Part shown: one piece after another, positions 9,101-16,866 of the stretch | How positions within the stretch are numbered: the first letter of the stretch is position 1 | How the letters are laid out: the number at the start of each line of letters is the position of its first letter | Assembly: GCF_003056305.1 (NCBI RefSeq) | Contig: NZ_PYVX01000001.1 | Span: forward strand, 1,178,001 to 1,242,000 | Reading direction: 5' to 3' | From: Halomonas denitrificans | GTDB lineage: Bacteria > Pseudomonadota > Gammaproteobacteria > Pseudomonadales > Halomonadaceae | Length of the DNA: 64,000 nucleotides | Position numbers and translations under genes: made by a program | Notes under the pieces: model-generated | Told to the model about the DNA's origin: nothing | Seen by the model: only the letters and a program-made list of their open reading frames with translations | Databases searched by the model: none

Positions 9101-9620
9101 TGCCGCCGCGGCGCTGCTGCTGCCGCTGCGCCGGGTGAGCCACGAGGCCGAGGCCGCCATGCGCCTCGAGGCCTTGGCTAAGGAAAGGGCCGAAGGCGAC
9201 GCCGCGGCCCTCGAGCTGCCCCTCCGTCGCGATGCGGACGGGGTGCTACGCTGTGACTGGCGCCCGCTGATCCGCCACCTCATGGAGGAGCGCCTCGCGC
9301 CGAGCCGGCGCGCCGCGGACGTCCACGCCACCCTGGTCCGGGCGCTGCGCCGCCAGGCCGACGCGGCCCGCAGCGCGACCGGGGTGACCACCCTCGGGCT
9401 GAGCGGAGGCGTGTTCCAGAACCGCCGGCTGACCGAGGCGGCGGTGGCGGCCCTGACCGGCGACGGCTTCACGGTGCTGCTCCACGAGCGGCTGCCCTGC
9501 AACGACGCCGCCATCAGCGTCGGCCAGGTCGTAGAGGCCCTGGCCCGGGAGACGCCCGGCCACGGAGGGCCCGCCACGCCTGGTGTGGGACAAGATGCGG
9601 GACAAGGAGAAGCGCGATGA
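6105..9620 (+). CDS. hypDF: HypD-HypF fusion, hydrogenase Fe(CN)2CO maturation protein
   Basis: One uninterrupted frame of 1171 codons holds two complete maturation proteins. Residues 1 to ~375 are HypD: NVCGGHERT, GPGCPVCVCPEED, FAAGFETTTAPL, and the C-terminal 4Fe-4S cysteines (CDCAAVVLGRIRPPEC, GRACTP, GACRIWW). After a linker of ~17 residues rich in Ala/Pro/Glu, residues ~393-1171 are HypF: acylphosphatase VQGVGFRPF, two zinc fingers from Cys498 onward, YrdC-like VKGVGGYHLM/KPLAVMF, and Kae1-like carbamoyltransferase (VAHHHAHAAAL, FAWDGTGLGPDG, LSGGVFQNRRL). Between the modules there is no stop and no in-frame ATG, GTG or TTG before the HypF fold begins. HypD scaffolds the iron centre; HypF makes thiocyanate on HypE from carbamoyl phosphate. 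Normally these are separate genes. Confidence 0.93.
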   Translation: MTTLSPGDWLSRIRALPRPASGRLRILNVCGGHERTITQAGLRTVLPDHLELIPGPGCPVCVCPEEDIQAAAALSLTEGVIVATFGDMVRVPCNAPKREPRSLQEARAQGGRVVPIASPGEALALARHHPDMRVVFFAAGFETTTAPLAALFSRDDLPENLLLLLSARQTWPAVAHLLEDGRAGFDALIAPGHVATIMGAEQWRFVAEAHALPTAVAGFTPGLILEGLYRVLKQALDRAPRLENAYPQCVTAEGNPRARALIDATFAIEAADWRGIGALADSGYACPAALAHRDARRRFPAVFEAAYARRGEMPPGCDCAAVVLGRIRPPECRLYGRACTPDRPVGPCMVSDEGACRIWWAGGVRTGEEASARRIRATSAEAAPEAPPALETRRWVLTGVVQGVGFRPFVKRLASRLKLAGEVKNRGGEVVIEAQGSAERLAAFERALLEEAPRLSSPRIARRETIEAARAASFLIRPSDGEDAPAGPVHLPLDSPVCPACLAEMYDPQDRHYRYPFTHCDQCGPRYSVIERLPYDRARTALGAFPLCPACQAEYDDPDNRRCHAQSIGCPDCGPRLRLVEDDTETTGNHEALAAAVAALDAGRIVAVKGVGGYHLMVDAGRAEAVATLRVRKQRPHKPLAVMFPWRGEDGLGAVREQVLVDPAAAEALLSDERPIVLLAKRAEVVHTGGLADEIAPGLDEVGALLPYAPLHHLLLEALGRPLVATSANLSGEPLVTDPKEAEARLGRVADAFLHHDRPILQPVDDGVRRPIAGRARPLRLGRGATPLELALPDRLSQPVLAVGAHQKATVCLAWESRLVLSPHLGELSSLAAQHAFERQVESLSRLYGVRAERVFHDAHPGYHTSRWARESGLPCHEVAHHHAHAAALCLEHGRLREPTLVFAWDGTGLGPDGTLWGGEALYGRPGHWRRFASFAPFALPGGEAAIREPWRLAVTLAWQSGLPTPDVPASADELALLRGIWERRLNSPTCSAAGRLFDAAAALLLPLRRVSHEAEAAMRLEALAKERAEGDAAALELPLRRDADGVLRCDWRPLIRHLMEERLAPSRRAADVHATLVRALRRQADAARSATGVTTLGLSGGVFQNRRLTEAAVAALTGDGFTVLLHERLPCNDAAISVGQVVEALARETPGHGGPATPGVGQDAGQGEAR

Positions 9621-10642
9621 CGCCCGAGCCCGACACGGACACCGTCACCCTGGCCCACGGCAACGGCGGGCGCCTGATGCGCCGGCTGATCGAGTCGGTC
9701 TTCGTCCGCCACCTGGGCAACCCCTGGCTCGCCCCCCTCGCCGATGCCGCCGTGCTTCCCCCCTTCATGGAGGACGATCAGGAGCTGGTCTTCACCAGCG
9801 ACGGGGTCACCGTGCAGCCGCTCTTCTTCACCGGGGGCGACATCGGCAGCCTCGCCGTGCACGGCACCGTCAACGACCTCGCCGTCGCCGGCGCCACCCC
9901 CCGCTACCTGAGCCTCAACGCCTTCCTGGAGGAGGGGCTGTCCCTCGCTGAGCTCGAGCGCATCGTCGAGAGCCTCGCCGCGGCGGCCCGGGCCTGCGAG
10001 GTCCAGGTGGTGACCGGCGACACCAAGGTGCTGCCCCGCGGCCTGTGCGGCGGCGCCTACTTCGGGGTCTCGGGGATCGGCCTGCGCCCCCGCGGCCTCG
10101 CGCTCGGCGCCGAGGGCATCCGCGCCGGCGACGCGGTGCTGGTCAGCGGGCCGCTGGGCGATCACGGCATCGCCGTGATGCTCGCCCGCGAGGCCTTCGG
10201 CCTCGGCGGCACCCTGGCCTCCGACAGCGCAAGCGTCTTGCCCCTGACCCGGGCGCTGCTGGACCTGGCCGGCCTGCGCTTCCTGCGCGACCCGACCCGC
10301 GGCGGCCTGGCGACGGTGCTCCACGAGGTGATCCACGCCACGGGCCTGGGGGTGACCCTCGAGGAGGCGAGGCTGCCGATCCGCGGCGCTGTGCGCAGCG
10401 CCTGCGACATGCTGGGCTATGACCCTCTGTATATCGCCTGCGAGGGTCGGGTGGTCGCCATCGTCGCCGAGGACGAGGCCGACGAGGCCCTGCGGCGCTG
10501 GCGGGCGCTGCCCCAGGGGCACGAGGCGCAGCGGGTCGGCACCCTCGACCCGCACCACGACCGGCTGCTGCTGGTCAACGACTGGGGCGGCGAGCGCCTG
10601 CTGCAGGAGCTCGAGGACGATCCCCTGCCGCGCATCTGCTGA
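9617..10642 (+). CDS. hypE: carbamoyl dehydratase HypE
   Basis: 341 residues, AIR-synthase-like fold (LAHGNGGRLMRRLIE, FTSDGVTVQPLFF, GDIGSLAVHGTVNDLA, DPTRGGLATVL). The C-terminus ends PRIC, so the terminal cysteine that HypF carbamoylates and that is dehydrated to thiocyanate is intact. The ATG overlaps the stop of the fusion gene (ATGA), placing HypE translation next to its partner HypF. Confidence 0.96.
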   Translation: MTPEPDTDTVTLAHGNGGRLMRRLIESVFVRHLGNPWLAPLADAAVLPPFMEDDQELVFTSDGVTVQPLFFTGGDIGSLAVHGTVNDLAVAGATPRYLSLNAFLEEGLSLAELERIVESLAAAARACEVQVVTGDTKVLPRGLCGGAYFGVSGIGLRPRGLALGAEGIRAGDAVLVSGPLGDHGIAVMLAREAFGLGGTLASDSASVLPLTRALLDLAGLRFLRDPTRGGLATVLHEVIHATGLGVTLEEARLPIRGAVRSACDMLGYDPLYIACEGRVVAIVAEDEADEALRRWRALPQGHEAQRVGTLDPHHDRLLLVNDWGGERLLQELEDDPLPRIC

Positions 10643-10672
10643 GCCCCCACGAGGCCCGCACGGGAGAGAACC

Positions 10673-11815
10673 ATGAAGGTGCACCACTTCCTGGCCAGAG
10701 ACCGCTTCCAGACCCTGCTCGATGCGCTGGGGGCGGCAGGCTACGAGGTCATCGGCCCCCAGGTGCGCGATCACGCCATCGTCTTCGCGCCGCTGTCCCG
10801 GGTCGGTGAGCTCCCCGAGGGGATCCTCGACGAGCAGGCCCCCGGCCGCTATCGGCTCGAGCTCACCGACAGCGGGCGCCTCTTCGACTGGACCACGGGC
10901 CCCCAGGCGATCAAGCCGCTGACCTTCGCGCCCCGGGAGACCCTGTGGACGAGCGAGCGCCAGCCCAACGGCCGGCTGGTGTTTCGCGAGCGGCCCCCCG
11001 AGGCCCAGCCGACGGCGGTGATCGGCGTGCGCGCCTGCGACCTCGCGGCGCTGTCGATCCACGATCGCCACTTCCTGCACGACGCCCATCCCGACCCGCA
11101 TTATCGCGAGCGACGCCGGAACCTCCTGCTGGTCGCCGTCAACTGCCAGCGCTCGGCGGCCACCTGCTTCTGCACCGCCACCGGCGACGGCCCGCGGGTC
11201 CAGCACGGCTACGACCTGGCCCTCTCCGAGCTCGACGACGGCTTCGTGGTGGAGGCCCACACCCGGGAGGGCCAGGCGATCCTCGACGCCCTGGAGACGA
11301 CCCCGGCCCGCCATGACCAGCTCGAGCAGGTGGAGGCCGGCCTCGAGCGGGCCAGCGCCCAGCAGACGCGCCGCCTGCCCGAGGGCGCGCTGCCGGAGCT
11401 GCTGCAGGCGGCCGTCGAGCACCCGCACTGGCAGAGCCTCAACGACCGCTGCCTGACCTGCGGCAACTGCACCGCGGTCTGCCCCACCTGCTTCTGCCAG
11501 ACCCACGTCGACGCGCTCTCGCTGGACGGCCAGACGGCCAGCCACGACCGGCAGTGGGCGAGCTGCTTCGATCCCGACCACAGCTACATCCACGGCAGCG
11601 TGATCCGCGCCGAGCGGCCCCAGCGCTATCGCCAGTGGCTGACCCACAAGTTCGGCACCTGGGTGGAGCAGTACGGCCGCAGCGGCTGCGTGGGCTGCGG
11701 CCGCTGCATCGCCTGGTGCCCGGTGGGCATCGACGTGACGGAAGAACTGGACGCGCTTTCTAAAGCGCCCGACGATGCGCTGGCTAAAGCTCCCGACGGG
11801 GAGGAGACGCCATGA
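10673..11815 (+). CDS. hydB: group 3b hydrogenase beta subunit, 4Fe-4S dicluster protein
   Basis: 380 residues, cytoplasmic, no signal peptide. The C-terminal third has two ferredoxin-like cluster motifs, CLTCGNCTAVCPTCFC and CVGCGRCIAWCP. The N-terminal domain includes ACDLAALSIHDRHFL and TCFCTATGDGP as in sulfhydrogenase/anaerobic sulfite reductase A-type subunits. It would wire electrons between the small subunit and the flavin subunit. SD GGGAGA precedes the ATG; overlaps the next gene by 4 nt. Two near-identical tail repeats (LSKAPDDAL, LAKAPDGEE) are a local oddity. Confidence 0.9.
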   Translation: MKVHHFLARDRFQTLLDALGAAGYEVIGPQVRDHAIVFAPLSRVGELPEGILDEQAPGRYRLELTDSGRLFDWTTGPQAIKPLTFAPRETLWTSERQPNGRLVFRERPPEAQPTAVIGVRACDLAALSIHDRHFLHDAHPDPHYRERRRNLLLVAVNCQRSAATCFCTATGDGPRVQHGYDLALSELDDGFVVEAHTREGQAILDALETTPARHDQLEQVEAGLERASAQQTRRLPEGALPELLQAAVEHPHWQSLNDRCLTCGNCTAVCPTCFCQTHVDALSLDGQTASHDRQWASCFDPDHSYIHGSVIRAERPQRYRQWLTHKFGTWVEQYGRSGCVGCGRCIAWCPVGIDVTEELDALSKAPDDALAKAPDGEETP

Positions 11816-12645
11816 CCGGCGCACTGGTGCCCTTCGAGGCCGAGGTGGTCGGCCGCAAGGACGAGACCCCGGACATGTTCAGCCTGCAGCTGCGCTTCAC
11901 CGACCCCGAGGTGCAGGCCGCCTACCGCTTCACGATGGGCCAGTTCAACATGCTCTGCCTGCCGGGGATGGGCGAGGTGCCGATCTCCATCGTCTCCGAC
12001 CCCGACGAGCGGGAGTGGATCGACCACACCATCCGCAAGCTCGGCTCGATCACCAAGAACCTCGGCCGGCTCGAGGTCGGCGACCGCCTCGGCCTGCGCG
12101 GCCCCTACGGCCGCGGCTGGCCCACGGAGGCGGCCGAGGGCACCGATCTCGTGATCGTCACCGGCGGGCTCGGCTGCGCGCCCTCGGTCTCGCTGATCGA
12201 GTACGTCCTGCACCGCCGCGGGCGCTACGGCCGCCTGCACATCATCCAGGGGGTCAAGCACTCCAACGACCTGATCTGGCGCGAGCGCTACGACGCCTGG
12301 CGACAGCACCCGGACGTCGAGGTCTACCTCACCGCCGATACCGGCGACACCCTCTGGCCCTGGCACGTGGGCCCGGTGACCCAGTTCTTCGAGCGCATCG
12401 CCTTCGACCCGGCGCGCTGCTCGGTCTTCATCTGCGGCCCCGAGGGCATGATGCGCGCGGTGATCAAGGCGATGCGCGAGCGAGAGGTACCGGAGGAGCG
12501 GATCTGGCTCAGCATGGAGCGCAACATGCACTGCGCCATCGGCTCCTGCGGGCGCTGCCAGCTGGGGCCCAAGTTCGTGTGCCGCGACGGCCCGGTCTTC
12601 ACCTGCCGGGAACTGGCGCCCTACCTCTGGCATCGGGGAGTCTGA
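11812..12645 (+). CDS. hydG: group 3b hydrogenase gamma subunit, FAD/NAD(P)-binding
   Basis: 277 residues of the ferredoxin-NADP reductase superfamily: FAD-binding barrel (FTMGQFNMLCLPG, VPISIVSD), NAD(P) domain (VIVTGGLGCAPSVSLI, SVFICGPEGMMRA), and a C-terminal 2Fe-2S motif with four Cys (MHCAIGSCGRCQLG ... FVCRDGP). In group 3b enzymes this subunit exchanges electrons with NAD(P)H. Preceded by GGGGAGGAG; 4-nt overlap with the beta gene. Confidence 0.92.
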   Translation: MTGALVPFEAEVVGRKDETPDMFSLQLRFTDPEVQAAYRFTMGQFNMLCLPGMGEVPISIVSDPDEREWIDHTIRKLGSITKNLGRLEVGDRLGLRGPYGRGWPTEAAEGTDLVIVTGGLGCAPSVSLIEYVLHRRGRYGRLHIIQGVKHSNDLIWRERYDAWRQHPDVEVYLTADTGDTLWPWHVGPVTQFFERIAFDPARCSVFICGPEGMMRAVIKAMREREVPEERIWLSMERNMHCAIGSCGRCQLGPKFVCRDGPVFTCRELAPYLWHRGV

Positions 12646-12647
12646 CC

Positions 12648-13469
12648 ATGACCACCGCCTCCCGCCGACCACGCATCGCCGTGCACAAGTTCAGCTCCTG
12701 CGACGGCTGCCAGCTCGCCTTCCTCAACCTGGGCGAGCCGCTGCTCGCGCTGGCCGAGACGGTCGACATCCTGCACTTCGCCGAGGCCGGCCCCGTCGAC
12801 GAGGAGGCCGAGGTCGACATCGCCTTCGTGGAGGGCAGCGTGGCCACCTCCCAGGACGCCGCGCGGCTGCGCGGTATCCGCGAGCGCAGCCGCTACCTGG
12901 TCACCATCGGCGCCTGCGCCACCGCCGGCGGCATCCAGGCGCTGCGCAACCTGCACGACGCCGATGAGTGGGTGTCCGGCATCTACGCCAGCCCCGAGCA
13001 GATCGACCTGCTCGCCGACTCGACCCCCATCGCCGAGACCGTCAGGGTCGACCTGGAGCTCTGGGGCTGCCCGGTCAGCGGTGAGCAGGTGCTCGGCGCC
13101 ACCACCGCGATGCTCGCCGGCCACCTGCCCCGGGTCGACCACAGCGCGGTCTGCCTGGAGTGCAAGCGCCAGCAGGCGGTGTGCGTCATGGTCGCCCAGG
13201 GCCGGCCCTGCATGGGCCCGGTCACCAGTACCGGCTGCGGGGCGATCTGCCCGCGCTTCCAGCGCGACTGCTACGCCTGCTACGGGCCCGCCGTCCAGGC
13301 CAACGTCTCGGCACTGGCCACCCACCTGGCCGCTACCGGCATGCCGGCAGGCGACATCGCCCGGCGCCTGCTGTTCATCAACGGTCATGCCGAGCCGTTT
13401 CGCAGCGAGGGGCGGGACTGGCAGGCCCGGGTCATCACGCGCTCGGGCCGCGAGGAGGAACCGGGATGA
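12648..13469 (+). CDS. hydD: group 3b [NiFe] hydrogenase small (delta) subunit
   Basis: 273 residues without a Tat signal, so the enzyme is cytoplasmic. Proximal cluster ligands lie in FSSCDGCQLAF and IGACATAGG; further cysteines fall in CLECKRQQAVCVM, GRPCMGPVTSTGCGAICP and RDCYACYGP, enough for three 4Fe-4S clusters. The start is the ATG at 12648, two bases after the gamma stop; a much longer open frame upstream is only a shadow of gamma. Stop overlaps the alpha start by 4 nt. Confidence 0.93.
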   Translation: MTTASRRPRIAVHKFSSCDGCQLAFLNLGEPLLALAETVDILHFAEAGPVDEEAEVDIAFVEGSVATSQDAARLRGIRERSRYLVTIGACATAGGIQALRNLHDADEWVSGIYASPEQIDLLADSTPIAETVRVDLELWGCPVSGEQVLGATTAMLAGHLPRVDHSAVCLECKRQQAVCVMVAQGRPCMGPVTSTGCGAICPRFQRDCYACYGPAVQANVSALATHLAATGMPAGDIARRLLFINGHAEPFRSEGRDWQARVITRSGREEEPG

Positions 13470-14767
13470 GTCACACCACGCGTACCGGCGAGATCCACGT
13501 ACCGATCCTGGCGCGGGTCGAGGGCGAGGGCGCCCTGGAGCTTCGCATCGCGGCCGGTCGCATCGAGGAGTTGAAGCTGCGCATCTTCGAGCCGCCGCGG
13601 CTCTTCGAGAAGCTGCTCGAGGGGCGCGGCCCCCAGGACGTGATCGACAGCGTGGCCCGCATCTGCGGCATCTGCCCGGTGGCCTACCAGCTCAGCGCGG
13701 TGGCGGCGATCGAGTCGATCCTCGGCGTCACGCCCACTCCCTGGGTGGAGGCGATGCGCCGGGTGATGTACTGCGGCGAGTGGCTGCAGAGCCACAGCCT
13801 GCACATCCACCTGCTGGCCGCCCCCGACTTCCTCGGCTACGAGAGCGCCCCGGCGATGGCCAGGACATATCCCGACGAGGTGCGACGCGGCCTGCGCCTC
13901 CAGGGGCTCGGCAACGAGATCCTGCGCACCTTCGGCGGCCGCTCGGTGCACCCGGTCGGTGTCTGTCCCGGCGGTTTCTTCCACGCCCCCGAGGCGGCCA
14001 CCATCGAGGCGCTTCGCGAGCACCTGGCCGAGGGCCTCGAGGAGGCCCGGGCGCTGATCGCCTGGACGGCCGGCTTGCCGCTTCCCGAGGACGACCAGGA
14101 CTTCGTCTCGGTCTCGCTGCGCCATCCCCGGGACTACCCGATCACCGCGGGCCGGATCGTCTCCGACCGGGGCCTCGACCTCGACCCCGCCGACTTCGCG
14201 CAGCGCTTCCGGGAGTTCCAGGTGCCCCACTCCACCGCCCTGCACGCCCGGCTCGACGGCCACCCCTACCTGGTCGGCCCACTGGCCCGGCTCAACAACA
14301 ACCTCGACCGGCTGCCCGCCGAGCTGAGGGAGCTTCTCAAAGAGCTCGGCATCCACTTCCCCAGCTGCAACATGTTCCACAGCATTGTCGCCCGGGCGGT
14401 GGAGATCCACGTGGCCATCAGCGAGGCGCTGCGCCTCACCGAGGGGTACGCCCCCGCCGCCGAGCCCCGGGTCGAGGCACCGGCCCGGGGCGGCGTCGGC
14501 TTCGGCTGCACCGAGGCCCCCCGCGGCATCCTCTGGCACCGCTACGCGCTGGACGACGAGGCCCGGGTCCTGGAGGCGCGGATTGTCCCGCCGACCAGCC
14601 AGAACCAGGCGCGGATGGAGGAGGATTTGGTGGCAAGCCTTACCCGCGTCGGCCTCGACCGCGACGACGACGCCCTGCGCCTTCACGGCGAGATGGTGAT
14701 CCGCAACTACGACCCCTGCATCTCCTGCGCCACCCACTTCCTGGACTTCCATGTCTTGCGAAAATAA
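13466..14767 (+). CDS. hydA: group 3b [NiFe] hydrogenase large (alpha) subunit
   Basis: 433 residues carrying the NiFe site. N-terminal ligands Cys67 and Cys70 in ARICGICPVAYQ (the Y at the usual His position is, as far as I recall, normal for group 3b); C-terminal ligands Cys418 and Cys421 in DPCISCATH. Only nine residues (FLDFHVLRK) follow the His, a short extension for the maturation protease. RVEGEG near residue 18 is conserved. Length and gene order beta-gamma-delta-alpha fit the sulfhydrogenase family, which couples H2 to NADP(H) and can reduce polysulfide. Confidence 0.94.
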   Translation: MSHTTRTGEIHVPILARVEGEGALELRIAAGRIEELKLRIFEPPRLFEKLLEGRGPQDVIDSVARICGICPVAYQLSAVAAIESILGVTPTPWVEAMRRVMYCGEWLQSHSLHIHLLAAPDFLGYESAPAMARTYPDEVRRGLRLQGLGNEILRTFGGRSVHPVGVCPGGFFHAPEAATIEALREHLAEGLEEARALIAWTAGLPLPEDDQDFVSVSLRHPRDYPITAGRIVSDRGLDLDPADFAQRFREFQVPHSTALHARLDGHPYLVGPLARLNNNLDRLPAELRELLKELGIHFPSCNMFHSIVARAVEIHVAISEALRLTEGYAPAAEPRVEAPARGGVGFGCTEAPRGILWHRYALDDEARVLEARIVPPTSQNQARMEEDLVASLTRVGLDRDDDALRLHGEMVIRNYDPCISCATHFLDFHVLRK

Positions 14768-15365
14768 GCCGCCGGGGACTGAGCCGCCCATGACGGAGCC
14801 GGGTGTGACCAGGGAGGAGTCCGGCGAGCGGCCGGCGGGCCGGGCTCATCTAGTCGGGCTCGGCTCGCCCCACGGCGGCGACCGGCTCGGCTGGCTCGCC
14901 GTCGAGGCCCTGCGTGAGGCGCTGGCCGGCCGTGACGACATCAACATCGACTGCCTCGCCCAGCCCGTCGATCTCTTCCTCCCCCGGGTGGCGTCGAGCG
15001 AGCGGGTGCTGCTGATCGATGCCATGCGCGGCCGGGGCCCGCCTGGCACCCTCGAGGCATTCGCGCCGGGGGAGCTCCCCGAGACCGCCGCCCTCGCCTG
15101 CCTCTCGTCGCTCTCGTCTCATGGCCTCGACCTGGCGGGCACCCTGGCCCTGGCCGAGACCCTCGGCCTCTTCCCGGGCGGCATCCGGATCCTGGGCATC
15201 GAGATGCCGGCAGAAATACCGAAAGAAGCGGACCCCGAAATGCCTGAGCCGTGCCTCAATGAGGCCACGCGACGGCGCCTCCACGCGGCGGTCCTCGGCT
15301 GGCTCGACGGCGATGCTCACCGCGACATCGGGCCTCGGTGGCCAGCCGGCCCGGGCGTGCCATAG
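14751..15365 (+). CDS. hydrogenase maturation protease (HycI/HybD family)
   Basis: 204 residues. The HybD-type nickel-sensing core is LVGLGSPHGGDRLGWLAVEAL with the acidic residue after the Gly stretch, then LIDAMRG; a His in LSSHGLDLAGTLALAE matches the third metal ligand. It should clip the short tail of the alpha subunit. The start is uncertain: ATG 14751 overlaps the alpha gene by 17 nt, ATG 14790 follows a GGGGA; both keep the fold. A 30-residue N-terminal leader is longer than usual. Confidence 0.87.
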   Translation: MSCENKPPGTEPPMTEPGVTREESGERPAGRAHLVGLGSPHGGDRLGWLAVEALREALAGRDDINIDCLAQPVDLFLPRVASSERVLLIDAMRGRGPPGTLEAFAPGELPETAALACLSSLSSHGLDLAGTLALAETLGLFPGGIRILGIEMPAEIPKEADPEMPEPCLNEATRRRLHAAVLGWLDGDAHRDIGPRWPAGPGVP

Positions 15366-15400
15366 TGAACAGCGACACCTTGCGAGCGGAGGAGGAGCAG

Positions 15401-16864
15401 ATGCAGGAGCGACAGGTCGAGATCGCCATCATCGGGGCCGGCAGCGCCGGGCTCAGCGCCTGGCACGCCGCCCGAAAGCACAGCGACAGCGTGCTGCTGA
15501 TCGAGGGGGGCGCCTACGGCACCACCTGCGCCCGGGTCGGCTGCATGCCCTCCAAGCTGCTGATCGCCGCCGCCGACGCCGCCCACCAGGCCCGCGAGGC
15601 CGGCGGCTTCGGCGTCGCGGTCGGCCCGGTCGAGGTGGACGGGAGGGCCGTGATGGCGCGCGTCCGGCGCGAGCGCGACCGCTTCGTGGAGGGCGTGCTC
15701 GGGACGGTGGAGCGCCTCGGCGAGGCGAACCGCCTGGAGGGCCACGCCCGCTTCGTGGATCCGCACACCCTGGTGGTCGGCGAGCATACCCGGGTGACGG
15801 CCCGCACCATCGTCATCGCCACCGGCTCGCGGGGCACCTGGCCGGGCTTCTTCGAGGCGGCCGGCGACCGGCTGATCGTCAACGACGATGTCTTCGAGTG
15901 GGACGACCTGCCCGAGTCGGTGGCCGTGTTCGGCCCCGGGGTGATCGGCCTGGAGCTCGGCCAGGCGCTGCACCGGCTGGGCGTGCGCCTGCGGGTGTTC
16001 GGGGTCGGCGGCGCCCTGGGGCCCTTCCGGGACGAGACCGTCCGGGCCTACGCCGAGCGCGCCTTCCGCGAGGAGTTCTACGTCGACCCCGATGCCGAGG
16101 TGAAGCACATCGAGCGCGACGGCGACGCCGTGGCGATCACCTTCCTCGAGCGCGACACCGGCGAGCGCCTCACCGAGCGCTTCGACTACCTGCTCGCCGC
16201 TACCGGCCGGCAGCCCAACGTCGACCGGCTCGCTCTCGAGCGGGCCGGCCTGGCGCTGGACGACCGGGGCGTACCCCGCTACAACCGCTTCACCCTGCAG
16301 TGCCGCAACGCCGACGAGAGTCCCGGCCACATCTTCATCGCCGGCGACGCCAACCAGACGCTGCCGCTGCTGCACGAGGCCAACGCCGAGGGGCGCATCG
16401 CCGGCGACAACGCCGGGCGCTACCCGGAGCTGCGCGCCGGCCATCGCCACGTGCCCCTGGCGGTGGTCTTCACCGACCCGCAGATGGCCACCGTCGGCGC
16501 CGGTCGAGACGAGCTCGAACGCCAGTGCAGCGACGACGGCATCGCCATCGGCGAGGCCTCCTTCGAGGACCAGGGGCGCGCCGTGGTGATGCGCCAGAAC
16601 CGCGGCCTGATGCGCCTCTATGCCGAGCACGGCTCGGGCCAGTTCCTGGGCGCCGAGCTGTTCGGCCCGCGGGTCGAGCACCTGACCCACCTGCTGGCCT
16701 GGATGCTGGAGCAGCGGGCGAGCGTGAGCCGCCTGCTCGAGATGCCCTTCTACCATCCGGTGCTGGAGGAGGGGCTGCGCAGCGCCCTGCGCGACCTCAA
16801 CGCCAGCCTGCGCCAGGGGCCGGCGATCACCGAACGCTGCATGGAGTGCGGCCCGGGAGACTGA
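15401..16864 (+). CDS. dihydrolipoyl dehydrogenase-like flavoprotein
   Basis: 487 residues. FAD site IIGAGSAGLSAWHAAR, redox disulfide in GTTCARVGCMPSK, NAD(P) fold (VAVFGPGVIGLELGQAL), second FAD motif HIFIAGDANQ and dimer domain with YHPVLEEGLR (His/Glu base). Pyridine nucleotide-disulfide oxidoreductase class I. The ATG at 15401 has GGAGGAG 5 nt upstream; an upstream ATG at 15338 lies in the protease gene. No 2-oxoacid dehydrogenase genes are nearby; its position 35 nt after the hydrogenase operon suggests a linked redox role, for example passing electrons to a disulfide. Ends with an unusual CMECGPGD. Confidence 0.85.
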   Translation: MQERQVEIAIIGAGSAGLSAWHAARKHSDSVLLIEGGAYGTTCARVGCMPSKLLIAAADAAHQAREAGGFGVAVGPVEVDGRAVMARVRRERDRFVEGVLGTVERLGEANRLEGHARFVDPHTLVVGEHTRVTARTIVIATGSRGTWPGFFEAAGDRLIVNDDVFEWDDLPESVAVFGPGVIGLELGQALHRLGVRLRVFGVGGALGPFRDETVRAYAERAFREEFYVDPDAEVKHIERDGDAVAITFLERDTGERLTERFDYLLAATGRQPNVDRLALERAGLALDDRGVPRYNRFTLQCRNADESPGHIFIAGDANQTLPLLHEANAEGRIAGDNAGRYPELRAGHRHVPLAVVFTDPQMATVGAGRDELERQCSDDGIAIGEASFEDQGRAVVMRQNRGLMRLYAEHGSGQFLGAELFGPRVEHLTHLLAWMLEQRASVSRLLEMPFYHPVLEEGLRSALRDLNASLRQGPAITERCMECGPGD

Positions 16865-16866
16865 CG

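Noticed and set aside
8870-11824. 984-codon open frame on the minus strand
   Set aside because: Antisense to hypF, hypE and the beta subunit; composed of Gly/Ala/Val/Leu/Gln repeats typical of GC-rich shadow frames.
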